A stretch of 50,961 bases of DNA from Candidatus Micrarchaeum sp. GTDB taxonomy: Archaea > Micrarchaeota > Micrarchaeia > CABMEP01. Location: assembly GCA_020723065.1 (NCBI GenBank), contig DYJP01000006.1, forward strand, positions 1-50,961, given 5' to 3'. The notes beneath the pieces are model-generated. The model made no database searches and had not been told where the DNA came from. It saw only the letters and a list, made by a program, of their open reading frames with translations. Made by a program: the position numbers and the translations under genes. This document shows, piece after piece, positions 25,078-34,210 of this stretch (positions within the stretch are counted from its first letter, which is position 1; each line of letters begins with the position of its first letter).

Positions 25078-26133
25078 TTAGCAGCTTCCTGTTGCTGCTG
25101 CCCCAGAGTTATCAAGCGTTGTGCTGCATGTGCCGGGTTGTGTGTTGAATGCTGAGCATATCGACTGCTTGTAAGACTCTGCGGTTCTTTCGCCAGAATA
25201 TTCAACGTCGTTTATAAACAACATCGGGGAACCCTGTACTCCGTACTGGATGTTGAGTTGGTATTCCTTCTCTGCATATGCAAGTGCATTCTGATCGAAG
25301 CAACTCTTCACTGTGTTAACATCTATTCCTTTCGCAGTTGCTACTCCTTCCCAGCATGTGTCTACATTCTGGTAGTTACAAGTCGTGCTTACGGTCTGTA
25401 TGTAATCCTTCCAGACGCTGTAGTTGTAGCTGTCCATTATGCACATCTGTCTGATGTCCTCATTCAGTTCTGCAATACCATGCATGGAGCAGTATGTTCC
25501 ATTTATGCAGTACGTTGATTCTTGTCCTGCATAGTATTCTGCTGGGTAAACCACATAGTGTAATTCGAAGTTCATTTTGTCTCCAAGGAGGTCGGTTACT
25601 GGCCACATCGCTTTCTCAGCCTGCTGGCCATATGGGCAGTAGCTCATGACGAAAAGTTTGACATCAGGCATTTCACTCTTTGGAATCTTTGCGGTGGTTG
25701 TCCCGCTGTTTGCAGATGGGATTTCAACTTTTTGGCTCATGTTGTAGATTGCGCCGATGACTATCATTTGCCCATCGTTTGTTGCATAGACTTCACCGGT
25801 GCTTATTGCGCTGCCATTCTGCATAATGTCTATGTTCATTATTGTGATGTCCTGAAGCTTGGTAAAGTTCTTTACCTTGGCAGTTGCACCGTAAGAACTC
25901 AGGAAGTTTGCGTCAAGATAAGCTTCAACCTTGTTTGTAAGGTTGGCGGTTGAGAAATCGACTCCTTTGTTCGCATCCGACATTTGCATGAAAGGTAAGT
26001 TTATCGAGTTTGAAATAAGAAACGCAATAGCAATGTAGCCAAAGATTAGCCCGAATATTACTCCGGTGCTGAGGCTGAATGTTACTAGTCGGTTCTTTTC
26101 AGTATTTTGTATTTTTTCCTTTATTTTTTTCAT
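25078..26133 (-). CDS. Membrane-anchored DsbA-like thioredoxin-fold protein
   Basis: 351 residues from the ATG at 26133; a GTG two codons earlier is also possible after GGTGATCC, while the TTG in the track is unlikely. One N-terminal TM helix ('STGVIFGLIFGYIAIAFLIS') anchors it, followed by a ~110-residue linker region and a DsbA-like domain. The active-site position is 'VMSYCPYGQQAEKAMWP': one Cys, with Gly in place of the second Cys of CxxC. The cis-Pro loop is 'VQGSPMLFIND'. Ten extracytoplasmic Cys are present. It may act in disulfide exchange or isomerisation on the Cys-rich surface proteins of this window; this is an inference. Confidence 0.85.
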   Translation of the reverse strand: MKKIKEKIQNTEKNRLVTFSLSTGVIFGLIFGYIAIAFLISNSINLPFMQMSDANKGVDFSTANLTNKVEAYLDANFLSSYGATAKVKNFTKLQDITIMNIDIMQNGSAISTGEVYATNDGQMIVIGAIYNMSQKVEIPSANSGTTTAKIPKSEMPDVKLFVMSYCPYGQQAEKAMWPVTDLLGDKMNFELHYVVYPAEYYAGQESTYCINGTYCSMHGIAELNEDIRQMCIMDSYNYSVWKDYIQTVSTTCNYQNVDTCWEGVATAKGIDVNTVKSCFDQNALAYAEKEYQLNIQYGVQGSPMLFINDVEYSGERTAESYKQSICSAFNTQPGTCSTTLDNSGAAATGSC

Positions 26134-26263
26134 TACCACTGGATCACCCTTTAATAACAATATTATTTTTTGCGCTTAAAATAAGTGCGTCCCACTGTCT
26201 TACAATTGTATATTAATATTCATAAATCTTTAGGTATATCTGTCTATATCCTGGCGGGATTAA

Positions 26264-26791
26264 ATGAAAAAATCAATAAAGAAACAAAATTACATGAATA
26301 TCTATTACTATATTGTAGTTCTTTTAGCATTCAATTTCGTGATCTTTGCCGTTCCAATCCTTTCAGTCATGGGCAGCCAGATTTCAGATCCACTCTTCTC
26401 ATTCTTTTCGCTTTTTTGCCATCAGATGTTTGAACGCTCGCTGTGCATGTCCTCAAATTTCAGTATTGGCAACTGCGAGTTAGGCTCTGAATTCATTCAC
26501 CAATTTCCAGTCTGTTCAAGGGACGTGTCGTTTTATCTTTTCATGCTTTTAGGCGGATTTGTTTATGTGCTTATGGGAAAGAAGAATGAGATCAAGATTC
26601 CTTCTGTGCTTATTCTAATCCTATTCGTTCTTCCTCTTGCAATAGACGGCACAACACAGCTTTTAGGATTCAGGGAAAGCAATAACATACTTAGAATTAT
26701 AACTGGGGGTCTCGCAGGAATAATAGTCCCGTTCTTTTTGATTCCAATAATGAATAAGTTAGAATACCTAAAAAATACTGGAAAGCGGTGA
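26264..26791 (+). CDS. DUF2085 family membrane protein
   Basis: 175 residues with four predicted TM helices. It carries the family pattern: 'FFSLFCHQMFERSLCM' in the first loop, 'FPVCSRDVSFYLFM', then 'LPLAIDGTTQLLGFRESNNI' and 'LRIITGGLAGIIV'. The conserved Cys, His, Asp and Arg residues hint at metal or cofactor binding, but no function is established. The gene is divergent from the DsbA-like gene (130-bp spacer) and convergent with archease (7 bp). Confidence 0.88.
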   Translation: MKKSIKKQNYMNIYYYIVVLLAFNFVIFAVPILSVMGSQISDPLFSFFSLFCHQMFERSLCMSSNFSIGNCELGSEFIHQFPVCSRDVSFYLFMLLGGFVYVLMGKKNEIKIPSVLILILFVLPLAIDGTTQLLGFRESNNILRIITGGLAGIIVPFFLIPIMNKLEYLKNTGKR

Positions 26792-26798
26792 CAGAGGA

Positions 26799-27230
26799 TC
26801 AGACATCTATTATTACTTGCGCTCTCCACCCCTTCTTTGTTTTTTCAACTTCAAATTTATGCATTGTCACTGCCTTGGCGTCGATTACTATATCATGACG
26901 TTTCGGATCGATATTTTCTCCTTTTGCCTCAACTTTCAGTAGATAATTTCCTTCCTTTTCAGTTATTTCAACCTTAAATTCGCTGAAGAACATCCGTTCT
27001 GTATCTTTCAGGAAAATTAATTCATCTAAAAAGTCGAAAAGGAGTTTACTTAGGTCCCCATCTTTTTTCTCTATTTTCTTGCTAATCTTCGGCATAATCT
27101 TTTTCGGATCTCTGACCATGGTTCCGAGAACTGCAACACCTGCGGATTCGAACATTTCTTCTGGAGTTCTGCCAGTGGCTTCGAATGCTACATCTGCATG
27201 AGTCAGTCCTTCAAGATATTTGTAAGGCAT
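26799..27230 (-). CDS. Archease, activator of the tRNA ligase RtcB
   Basis: 143 residues from ATG 27230; the track's TTG adds four residues. The archease fold is seen in 'YKYLEGLTHADVAFEATG' with its conserved metal-binding Asp, 'MFESAGVAVLGTMV', 'LLFDFLDELIFLKDTERMFF' and C-terminal 'KGWRAQVIIDV'. It speeds RtcB guanylylation and turnover. It follows rtcB by 12 bp, giving the expected rtcB-archease operon. Confidence 0.95.
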   Translation of the reverse strand: MPYKYLEGLTHADVAFEATGRTPEEMFESAGVAVLGTMVRDPKKIMPKISKKIEKKDGDLSKLLFDFLDELIFLKDTERMFFSEFKVEITEKEGNYLLKVEAKGENIDPKRHDIVIDAKAVTMHKFEVEKTKKGWRAQVIIDV

Positions 27231-27242
27231 GTTTATTCCCAA

Positions 27243-28703
27243 TTAACCTTTGATATTGGCTATAGGCAGGAATCTTACTGCTTTCTTTGATATTCCGGCC
27301 AAATCTATTGCTTCGATTACACTATCAATGTTCTTGTACGCAGCCCCTGCTTCTTCTGCCAATCCTGAAATGCTGTCGGTTTTGACCATTATGCCACGTT
27401 TTTCCATATCTTTCTGAAGCTGATCTCCCTTGAACTGCTGTTTCGCTGCGGCTCTTGACATTGTTCTTCCACTTCCATGAGCCGTGGATCCCCAGGTTTC
27501 TTCTTCAGCTTTCTTAGTCCCGAGTAGCAAATAACTTCCAGTTTCCATTGAACCTCCTACTATGACTGGCTGGCCTATTTCTAAGTATTCTTTCGGAATT
27601 TCTGGATTGTTTGGTCCGAACGCTCGCGTTGCTCCCTTTCTATGAACTATAACTTCCTTCCAGTTTCCTTCTATTAAGTACTTTTCAAGCTTTGCTGTGT
27701 TGTGAGTAACGTCATAAATTTGATGTAGTCCAAGCGTTTCAGCATCTGATTTGAATACCTTGCTGAAGACCTCGCGTATCCTATGCAGGATTACTTGTCT
27801 ATTTGCGAATGCCATATTCATTCCACCCTTCATTGCAGAGAAGTAGGTCTGCCCTTCCGGTGAATTGAAAGGCGCACATGCGAGTTCCTTGTCAAGTATC
27901 TTTATATTGTATTTCGATTTCATCACATTAAGGAAAGTGTTAAGTGAGTCTGTCGCGACCTGGTGTCCGAATCCCCTGCTACCGCAGTGGAACATCACCA
28001 CAACTTGGTTCGGGAATATCCCCATCTTCTTAGCAGCTTCTTTGTCGTAGATATTTTCTTCCTTCACTACCTGTATCTCTAGATAGTGGTTTCCAGATCC
28101 TAGCGTTCCTATCTGGTCGTATCCTCTTGCGATGGCTCTCTGGCTTATCTTTGAAGGGTCAGCCCCACTCATGCGACCGTGTTCTTCTGTTCTTTCTAGA
28201 TCCTCTTCCCATCCATAGCCTTTTCTGACTGCCCATTCCGCGCCGTCCTCTATTACTTTCTTAAATTCATCTTTGGTTATTTTTACGAATCCAGTTCCAC
28301 CGACCCCAGATGGGACTTGCTTGAACAGTTCCTCGATCAATTCTTTGAGTTTTGGCTTTACTTCGTCTATGGTTAAATTTGTGCGGGCAAGTCTCATTCC
28401 ACAATTTATGTCGAAGCCGACACCGCCAGGAGATATGACCCCTTCGTTCGTATCAAATGCCGCGACTCCACCTATTGGGAACCCGTATCCAGAATGTCCG
28501 TCTGGCATTACGTATGAGTGACCTTGGATTCCTGGAAGTGTAGCCACGTTGGAAGCCTGGTCGAATACTGCTAAATCCATATCATTGAGAAGCTTCTTTG
28601 TTGAGTATATCCTTACTGGGACCCTCATCCCTTCTTTAAATGAAGGGGAGATTTCCCATACGTAATCGTTTATTTTTTTGAATTCCGGTTTCTTCAAAGG
28701 CAT
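27243..28703 (-). CDS. rtcB: RNA-splicing ligase RtcB
   Basis: 486 residues, full length, with no intein. Metal-binding and catalytic features are visible: Asp98 and Cys101 in 'GVGFDINCGMRLA', 'VVMFHCGSRGFGHQV', and 'GSTAHGSGRTMSR' containing the His that is guanylylated. RtcB joins tRNA halves after the splicing endonuclease removes introns, using GTP and Mn2+. The substrate class is represented in this window by the intron-containing tRNA-Asn. The ATG follows GTGGTGATCAT, and a perfect inverted repeat lies upstream. Confidence 0.97.
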   Translation of the reverse strand: MPLKKPEFKKINDYVWEISPSFKEGMRVPVRIYSTKKLLNDMDLAVFDQASNVATLPGIQGHSYVMPDGHSGYGFPIGGVAAFDTNEGVISPGGVGFDINCGMRLARTNLTIDEVKPKLKELIEELFKQVPSGVGGTGFVKITKDEFKKVIEDGAEWAVRKGYGWEEDLERTEEHGRMSGADPSKISQRAIARGYDQIGTLGSGNHYLEIQVVKEENIYDKEAAKKMGIFPNQVVVMFHCGSRGFGHQVATDSLNTFLNVMKSKYNIKILDKELACAPFNSPEGQTYFSAMKGGMNMAFANRQVILHRIREVFSKVFKSDAETLGLHQIYDVTHNTAKLEKYLIEGNWKEVIVHRKGATRAFGPNNPEIPKEYLEIGQPVIVGGSMETGSYLLLGTKKAEEETWGSTAHGSGRTMSRAAAKQQFKGDQLQKDMEKRGIMVKTDSISGLAEEAGAAYKNIDSVIEAIDLAGISKKAVRFLPIANIKG

Positions 28704-28732
28704 ATGATCACCACGAACAATTAGAACTGCGT

Positions 28733-28754
28733 TAATTGATTTTCAAATCAATTA
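28733..28754. promoter_or_regulatory. Perfect 10-bp inverted repeat upstream of rtcB, possible operator
   Basis: TAATTGATTT at 28733-28742 and AAATCAATTA at 28745-28754 form perfect arms around a 2-bp spacer. It starts 30 bp upstream of the rtcB ATG, in the ~144-bp spacer between rtcB and the divergent MFS gene. This is the geometry of a dimeric winged-helix repressor site, but no cognate regulator is known. Confidence 0.55.
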
Positions 28755-28847
28755 TACTATTTATCTTGTCACTATTTATTAATCTTTATAATTAATTTAC
28801 TTTAGATTGTATTTGGCATCAACCAGTTAGGCTAAGGTAGTGAGCGC

Positions 28848-30263
28848 ATGCAAAAAGATGCACATCTGATTCAAAGAACAAGGACAATGAACCTTTCAAT
28901 TTTAGAAGGAAGCTTGTTTTCCTGCATGGTCGGCTTTGCCCAGTATTTCATAACTCCGTTTGCCGTATTCTTGGGCCTTTCGGATTTTTCTATCGGTCTT
29001 CTCCGTTCGTTTTCAGCTTTAAGTTCTGCAGTTGGCTATTATTTCGGACTTTGGCTTATTCAATTTGAGAAAATGAGGAAAACATTCATTTCAAAGCTTA
29101 TTTTTTACCAAGCATACCTGCTTCTTGCCTTTATTGGTCTTCAGCTTCTTCCAATAGACAAGTCGGTGCCATTAATAATACTTTATTCGGTATTTCTGAT
29201 GTTTAGTTCTGCGATTTCTCCGATTTGGACTGGGTTGATGAGGGACATTGTACTAGAAAAAAATCGTGCATCATATTTTGGGAAGAGGAACAAGGTTGCG
29301 GGATTCTTTGAGTTTGTGTCATCCTTAATCAGTGGAGCGATACTGACTTATTTTACCAATAATCCTTTTTTGGGGTTTGGAATCATTTTTCTTCTTGGTT
29401 TTTCATCAAGATTTCTGTCAGGCAAGCTCATACTTAAGCATTGGGATCCGTCTCCAAAAATCATCCCTCCAGATATTTCGCTTTCCTTTATCAATGACAA
29501 GTACTTAAACAATCTGGCGTTGCTTTCCGCAGGAATGCTTTTCGCTACAAACATAGCCGCGCCGTTTTTCGCAGTATTCATGCTCAAGGATCTCAATTTT
29601 TCTTACATGGATTTCACGATTGCAACCATTGCAAGCATATTGGGAACGCTCATAACACAGCCTTACTGGGGAAAGCTCATAGACAGATATGGCACCCGCG
29701 TGGTGCTTTTCTCAACCAGCATCCTGATTCCATTCATTCCTCTTCTCTGGATTCCCGCAGTTGATCTTTCCTACGTCATCCTAATCCAGATATATTCAGG
29801 GGCTGCTTGGGCTGGTTTCGATCTTGCGATATTTAATCTTCTTCTAAAGATAGCATCTAAACGGAACCTTGAGTCGTATTCAGCGTATCTCAATGGGATT
29901 TCTGTGTTTGGCACTTTTTTCGGAGGACTGTTAGGCAGTTTCATTGTGCTTTTAATAGAAATAGTTCCGTTCGGAATAGTGAGCAACCTACAACTTATAT
30001 TCATAATTTCAGGTTTGACAAGATTTCTGATAGTTGCGATTACAATACCAAAAATTACAAAAGACGTAAGTAAGGAATCTATACAATTCTTCATGAAGGT
30101 CATTACAATTTATCCGATGAAGGGGATTCTTTCTGAATTCGAGCAGAATTCCAACCTTGCATTCTCCATAGCCTTCAGAGGTTCCGATCTTTTATTGCAT
30201 CCGATCCGATCCCTTAGTTACACTTCAAAATCCATCCATTCGAAGTTAAAACTATTTAAATGA
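28848..30263 (+). CDS. Major facilitator superfamily transporter
   Basis: 471 residues with about twelve hydrophobic segments in two six-helix halves. The MFS loop motifs are present: 'GLMRDIVLEKNRASYFGKRN' between helices 4 and 5 and 'PYWGKLIDRYGTRVVLFSTS' between helices 8 and 9 (G-x-x-x-D-R-x-G-x-R type). The substrate cannot be inferred. ATG 28848 follows 'gtagtgagcgc'. It is divergent from the rtcB operon and 62 bp upstream of the KH-domain gene on the same strand. Confidence 0.88.
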   Translation: MQKDAHLIQRTRTMNLSILEGSLFSCMVGFAQYFITPFAVFLGLSDFSIGLLRSFSALSSAVGYYFGLWLIQFEKMRKTFISKLIFYQAYLLLAFIGLQLLPIDKSVPLIILYSVFLMFSSAISPIWTGLMRDIVLEKNRASYFGKRNKVAGFFEFVSSLISGAILTYFTNNPFLGFGIIFLLGFSSRFLSGKLILKHWDPSPKIIPPDISLSFINDKYLNNLALLSAGMLFATNIAAPFFAVFMLKDLNFSYMDFTIATIASILGTLITQPYWGKLIDRYGTRVVLFSTSILIPFIPLLWIPAVDLSYVILIQIYSGAAWAGFDLAIFNLLLKIASKRNLESYSAYLNGISVFGTFFGGLLGSFIVLLIEIVPFGIVSNLQLIFIISGLTRFLIVAITIPKITKDVSKESIQFFMKVITIYPMKGILSEFEQNSNLAFSIAFRGSDLLLHPIRSLSYTSKSIHSKLKLFK

Positions 30264-30325
30264 TGCCTGAGTAATATATGTGTTAACTAAATGCCGCATA
30301 TTATGTGGTCAGAACAAGTGGTTTA

Positions 30326-30832
30326 ATGCAAGTTGTGAAGATTCCGGCCGAACGCATAGCTGTATTGAATTCGTATCTAAAACAGCTAGAGGAGAATGGG
30401 AATATCGAGCTTTTGGTATCTGCAGACGAAGGTGTTTCGATCATTTCTGAGGATCCTATTGCAGAATGGAAGGCGATAAATGTAATAAAGGCTATAGGGA
30501 GAGGTTTCGATCCCTCAATTGCAGTAAAGCTTTTCAGCGATGATTACGTTTTCAATCTTATCAACCTTAAGGATGCTTTTGATAAGGAGAAGCAGAGAGT
30601 AAGGGTAAGGTCCAGGCTAATAGGCACGAAAGGCAAGACCAGGGCAACCATAGAGGAAGTAAGCGGCGCCAGCGTATGTATTTATGGAAATACTATAGGG
30701 TTCATAGGTAAACCCGAACAGGTTGCAATCGCAGTAGAAGCTGCAAATATGATAATCAATGGAGTCAACCACACCACAGTTTACATGTTCCTGAGAAAGG
30801 AAAGGAAGAAATTAGAACAAAACCGTTTATAA
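30326..30832 (+). CDS. Dual-KH RNA-binding protein (archaeal Dim2p/Pno1 type)
   Basis: 168 residues from the ATG 30326, which matches the family N-terminus 'MQVVKIPAERIAVL'; the GTG in the track adds seven residues. Two KH domains: KH1 (~1-60) has lost the GxxG loop (the position after 'IAVL' reads NSYLKQ), while KH2 (~90-155) keeps it as 'RSRLIGTKGKTRATIEEVSGA'. The closest known family is Dim2/Pno1, which helps 3'-end processing of 16S rRNA. The gap to the topoisomerase VI genes is 121 bp, so it is not clearly in that operon. Confidence 0.88.
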   Translation: MQVVKIPAERIAVLNSYLKQLEENGNIELLVSADEGVSIISEDPIAEWKAINVIKAIGRGFDPSIAVKLFSDDYVFNLINLKDAFDKEKQRVRVRSRLIGTKGKTRATIEEVSGASVCIYGNTIGFIGKPEQVAIAVEAANMIINGVNHTTVYMFLRKERKKLEQNRL

Positions 30833-30953
30833 TTTTTTTCTTACAATTAGTATCAGTTAAGGACAAGGGCGACCTAAAAAATTTAAAATATAATTTGTTC
30901 TTAGAATATGAGTCCATCTCAAAGTTTATGATTATTCGACCAAAGGTGTTTAT

Positions 30954-32756
30954 ATGGAAAAAACTGAAGATTTATCTCAGGATTTAGTCAAGGGTGACGT
31001 TTCCGCGCCAATAAGCGATCAGCTTCCGAGTCAACTTAAAGTCGAGCCGCCAAAGACGCAGAGTCCGATTACAGCAGTAGGAACAAAATCTACCGCGATA
31101 ACTGCTGGGGTTCCTGCTGAAATAGACAAGATTGAAAGCAAGGAGATATTCTCGGAATTCCGAGAACATTCTGTTGCAGAATTCTTTAAGAAGAATAGAC
31201 AGATGCTTGGTTTCTCGGGAAAGATAAGATCACTGACAACTTTGGTGCATGAATATGTTACCAACAGCTTGGATGCTTGTGAAGAAGCGAAGATACTTCC
31301 TAATATTTATGTAAAGATAGAAAATCTTCCAGACCAGCATGTAAGGTTATATATAGAGGATAACGGTCCTGGAATTCCGAAGCAATTCGTAGGAAGGGCA
31401 TTGGGTCAAATGCTTGCAGGAACAAAGTTTCACAGGTTTGTACAGCAGAGAGGGCAGCAGGGTATTGGAGCAACTGGAGGAACGATGTATGCTCAGATCA
31501 CTACTGGAAAACCAGTGCATTGCAGGTCAGGAATCGGAGATAATAATATTTTCGAATGTGATATCGCAGTAGATCTCAAGACAAATTCACCTAAAATTTC
31601 GAATATGGTGGAGTACACCGGCAAGTACCGCGGTCTCACAATAGTCGGGGAGTTCAGTGAAGTTAAGTATGACAAGAGCGAATATGCTCCATTTGAATAT
31701 CTCAAGGCTACTGCATTAGCGAATCCACATGCTCAGATCACAGTAGTTGAACCCAATGGAGAGAGAACTGTTTTTGAAAGGGCACATAATGAAGTTCCGG
31801 AAAGACCAAAGCCTGCACAACCGCACCCGTTAGGAGTCACTACAGATGACCTCATCAATTATTCTCATCACTCAAAGGAAAGGAAGCTTTCATCTTTCCT
31901 TACTTCGAATTTTGCAAGAATCTCTGATTCAAAGGTTGATGAGCTCAGGAAGCTCTGTCCTTCGATCAATTTTGACAAGATGCCACGGGAACTTAAATGG
32001 GAGGAAGCTGAAGCGCTGGTAAACGCATTCAAGCAGATCAAGTGGATCGCCCCTTCCGCTGACCCGCTTAGGCCGATCGGAAAAGAACAGATAGAGAAGG
32101 CATTGAAGAACGTTCTTAAGCCAGAATTTATTTCCATTTCAGAACGGGCTCCAAAGGTTTTCAGGGGAGGAGTTCCATTCCTAGTGGAAGTTGGAATCGC
32201 ATATAAAGGAAAGTCCGGAAGAGAGAAGTCGGACGGTTTTGTCGGGCTTGATGTCAAGCGTTTCGCAAACAGGGCGCCGCTGCTTTTCGATGCAGGAGGA
32301 TGTGCAACTATGGAAGCAGTTAAGACTATCGATTGGAACAGGTATGGGCTCAAGGACATTGAGAACATGCCAGTGACGATCTTCATGAACCTTGTTTCGG
32401 TTCACGTTCCTTATACTAGTGCGGGTAAGCAGGCGATCTCTACGGAAGAAGAGATTGTCGAGGAGTTTAGATATGCGCTTATGGAGGTTGCAAGAGATCT
32501 TGACAGATACATTTCAGGAAAGATAAGGGATGAACAGAGGGAGTCTAGGAAGAAGGCGATCAAGAGATATGTAAAGCAACTTGCATCGGATTTGCCATAT
32601 CTTGCAGGAAGAGGCAATACTCCAGAGATAGAGAAGAAGCTTATATATCTAATAGAGAACAAGTATGCTAAGATTTTTGATAAGTCCACTAGGTTGACTG
32701 CAGATGAGGTGAAGGCCGCAAAGAAAGAACAGGTGGAAGCGGAAATAGAGGAGTAA
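30954..32756 (+). CDS. top6B: DNA topoisomerase VI subunit B
   Basis: 600 residues. The GHKL ATPase motifs are clear: 'LVHEYVTNSLDACEEA', 'IEDNGPGIP', and 'QRGQQGIGATGGTMYAQITTG' (N, G1 and G2 boxes). The transducer domain is present in the second half with the 'GKEQIEKALK' H2TH-like region and 'KRFANRAPLLFDAGGC'. A ~55-residue Pro/Ser/Thr-rich N-terminal extension precedes 'SVAEFFKKNRQMLGFSG', where the family normally starts. With subunit A it makes ATP-dependent double-strand passage for decatenation and supercoil removal. Confidence 0.97.
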   Translation: MEKTEDLSQDLVKGDVSAPISDQLPSQLKVEPPKTQSPITAVGTKSTAITAGVPAEIDKIESKEIFSEFREHSVAEFFKKNRQMLGFSGKIRSLTTLVHEYVTNSLDACEEAKILPNIYVKIENLPDQHVRLYIEDNGPGIPKQFVGRALGQMLAGTKFHRFVQQRGQQGIGATGGTMYAQITTGKPVHCRSGIGDNNIFECDIAVDLKTNSPKISNMVEYTGKYRGLTIVGEFSEVKYDKSEYAPFEYLKATALANPHAQITVVEPNGERTVFERAHNEVPERPKPAQPHPLGVTTDDLINYSHHSKERKLSSFLTSNFARISDSKVDELRKLCPSINFDKMPRELKWEEAEALVNAFKQIKWIAPSADPLRPIGKEQIEKALKNVLKPEFISISERAPKVFRGGVPFLVEVGIAYKGKSGREKSDGFVGLDVKRFANRAPLLFDAGGCATMEAVKTIDWNRYGLKDIENMPVTIFMNLVSVHVPYTSAGKQAISTEEEIVEEFRYALMEVARDLDRYISGKIRDEQRESRKKAIKRYVKQLASDLPYLAGRGNTPEIEKKLIYLIENKYAKIFDKSTRLTADEVKAAKKEQVEAEIEE

Positions 32757-32768
32757 TAGGTGATACTT

Positions 32769-33890
32769 ATGGTGAAAAAGTCAGACATTAAAGCAGGAAA
32801 AGATAACGCAGTGAGCAAGTTAGAATCGATGGGTAACACCCTTCTTACTGAGATAGAGAAGGAACAGTCTCCTTCTTTTGAGGCTCCGCTCCGTGGAAGG
32901 TCTAATGTTTTTCACAATGAAAAGACAGGGTGCCTTTATCTTGGAGAAAAGAAGGAGAAAAGGTTCTTTCTCAATGTGGCCCAGGCGAAGAAATTCATGC
33001 AGACAGTAGCAGTTGCGTCTAAGTGTAAGAAGTTCAAAGAAGAGAATCTCCACACTTCAATAAGAGGTTTGTTCTACCAGCTAAAATTTACTTTAGGAGA
33101 TGATATAGACGAGGAGCTTTTCGAGGAGCAGAGTGAATCAAATGAATTGGTGGAGGATCTCGAAGTGTCTCTTGCGGTGAAAAGAGAGGAGCTCAATCTT
33201 AATACTGCGAGAAAGGGAGTGGTTGCAGGTCCAATCAGGATAAAGGATAAGTTTGCTGGGGATGAGACAATAATTGACGGTACAAAGCAGGGTCGTTCTG
33301 GATGGATGATTCCTTCCGATGTGGATAATGGAATGGAGCTGCTGGATGTTGACGCGGATTATGTTCTAGTGGTGGAAAAAGATGCTATGTGGCAGAGGCT
33401 TAATGAGGACAAGTTCTGGAAGAAGGAGAATTGTATTCTTATTTCGCCTCAAGGTCAAGCATCTAGAGGATGCAGACGATTGATTAGAAGGCTTGCAGAT
33501 CTAAAGCTTCCAATTTACTGCTTTGCGGATTGTGATGCATGGGGATGGTATATCTACTGGACTATTAAAACTGGGAGTATGAATCTTGCATATCTTGGGG
33601 AGAGTATAGCGACTCCGGAAGCGAAGTTCCTTGGTGTGACAATGTCAGATATAGACACTTATGATTTTCTCAGTAAGTTGACGATTAGGGCGAAGGAAGT
33701 GGACATTAAGAGGGCGGAAGAGATGCTTACATATCCGTGGATCAATAAGCACCCTGAATGGGTTAATGAGCTCAAGACTGTTCTTGAAGTGAAGAAGAAG
33801 CTCGAACAGGACGCTCTTCAAGGTCCGAGACTCACTTTCGTAGCGGACTACGTCAGGGAGAAGATAGAAAAGAAGAAGTTCTTGCCGTAA
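32769..33890 (+). CDS. top6A: DNA topoisomerase VI subunit A (Spo11 homolog)
   Basis: 373 residues from ATG 32769, which follows GGTGATACTT; the track GTG lies inside the ribosome binding site. The catalytic Tyr lies in 'HTSIRGLFYQLKF' (about residue 103) within the CAP/5Y domain. The Toprim domain has Glu in 'YVLVVEKDAMWQRL' and an acidic cluster in 'YCFADCDAWGWYI', where the common form is DaDpyG. It cuts both strands with 2-nt overhangs. It is 12 bp downstream of top6B in an operon. Confidence 0.97.
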   Translation: MVKKSDIKAGKDNAVSKLESMGNTLLTEIEKEQSPSFEAPLRGRSNVFHNEKTGCLYLGEKKEKRFFLNVAQAKKFMQTVAVASKCKKFKEENLHTSIRGLFYQLKFTLGDDIDEELFEEQSESNELVEDLEVSLAVKREELNLNTARKGVVAGPIRIKDKFAGDETIIDGTKQGRSGWMIPSDVDNGMELLDVDADYVLVVEKDAMWQRLNEDKFWKKENCILISPQGQASRGCRRLIRRLADLKLPIYCFADCDAWGWYIYWTIKTGSMNLAYLGESIATPEAKFLGVTMSDIDTYDFLSKLTIRAKEVDIKRAEEMLTYPWINKHPEWVNELKTVLEVKKKLEQDALQGPRLTFVADYVREKIEKKKFLP

Positions 33891-34210
33891 TTCTCTTCGG
33901 CTTTTTTTCATCTTTCTTTTTTTATTTTTCTTTTTTTTCATTTTTAGTTTATTTTTTTATTTTTTAGTGTCATTTTCGATTCCAATCTCGATCTTAATTT
34001 TCGGTATGATATTTGTTTTTTGCATTTTCCGTTTTTAGCATTTTTCGTTTTTTAAATTATTGTTCGTATTTTTTTCTTAAAAAATTTCCAAATATGTGCA
34101 ATATTGTTTTTGTTCATATTTTTTTTGTCATTTCTAAACATATATACAACATATTGTGTTTTATTTTTTTATCAATTACTTCATATTGTGGAAAATTTTT
34201 CCGTCGTTTG
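33891..34210. other. T-rich gene-free spacer after topoisomerase VI
   Basis: About 320 bp composed largely of T-runs of 5-8 bases on the plus strand, with few G or C. The ORF track translates part of it as a hydrophobic N-terminus of the following gene (34013-34210), an artefact of Phe-rich TTT codons. The first ~80 bp look like a strong archaeal oligo-T terminator for the top6 operon. Nothing else is recognisable, apart from a TATA-like stretch near 34140-34160. Confidence 0.6.

Noticed and set aside
33891-33980. T-run spacer as a mobile-element end
   Set aside because: No inverted or direct repeats or transposase remnants flank it; oligo-T termination explains it.
34013-34210. Hydrophobic N-terminal extension of the 34211 gene in the ORF track
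   Set aside because: It is translated from T-rich spacer DNA with mostly TTT/TTC codons and lacks a ribosome binding site; an internal ATG gives a normal soluble protein.
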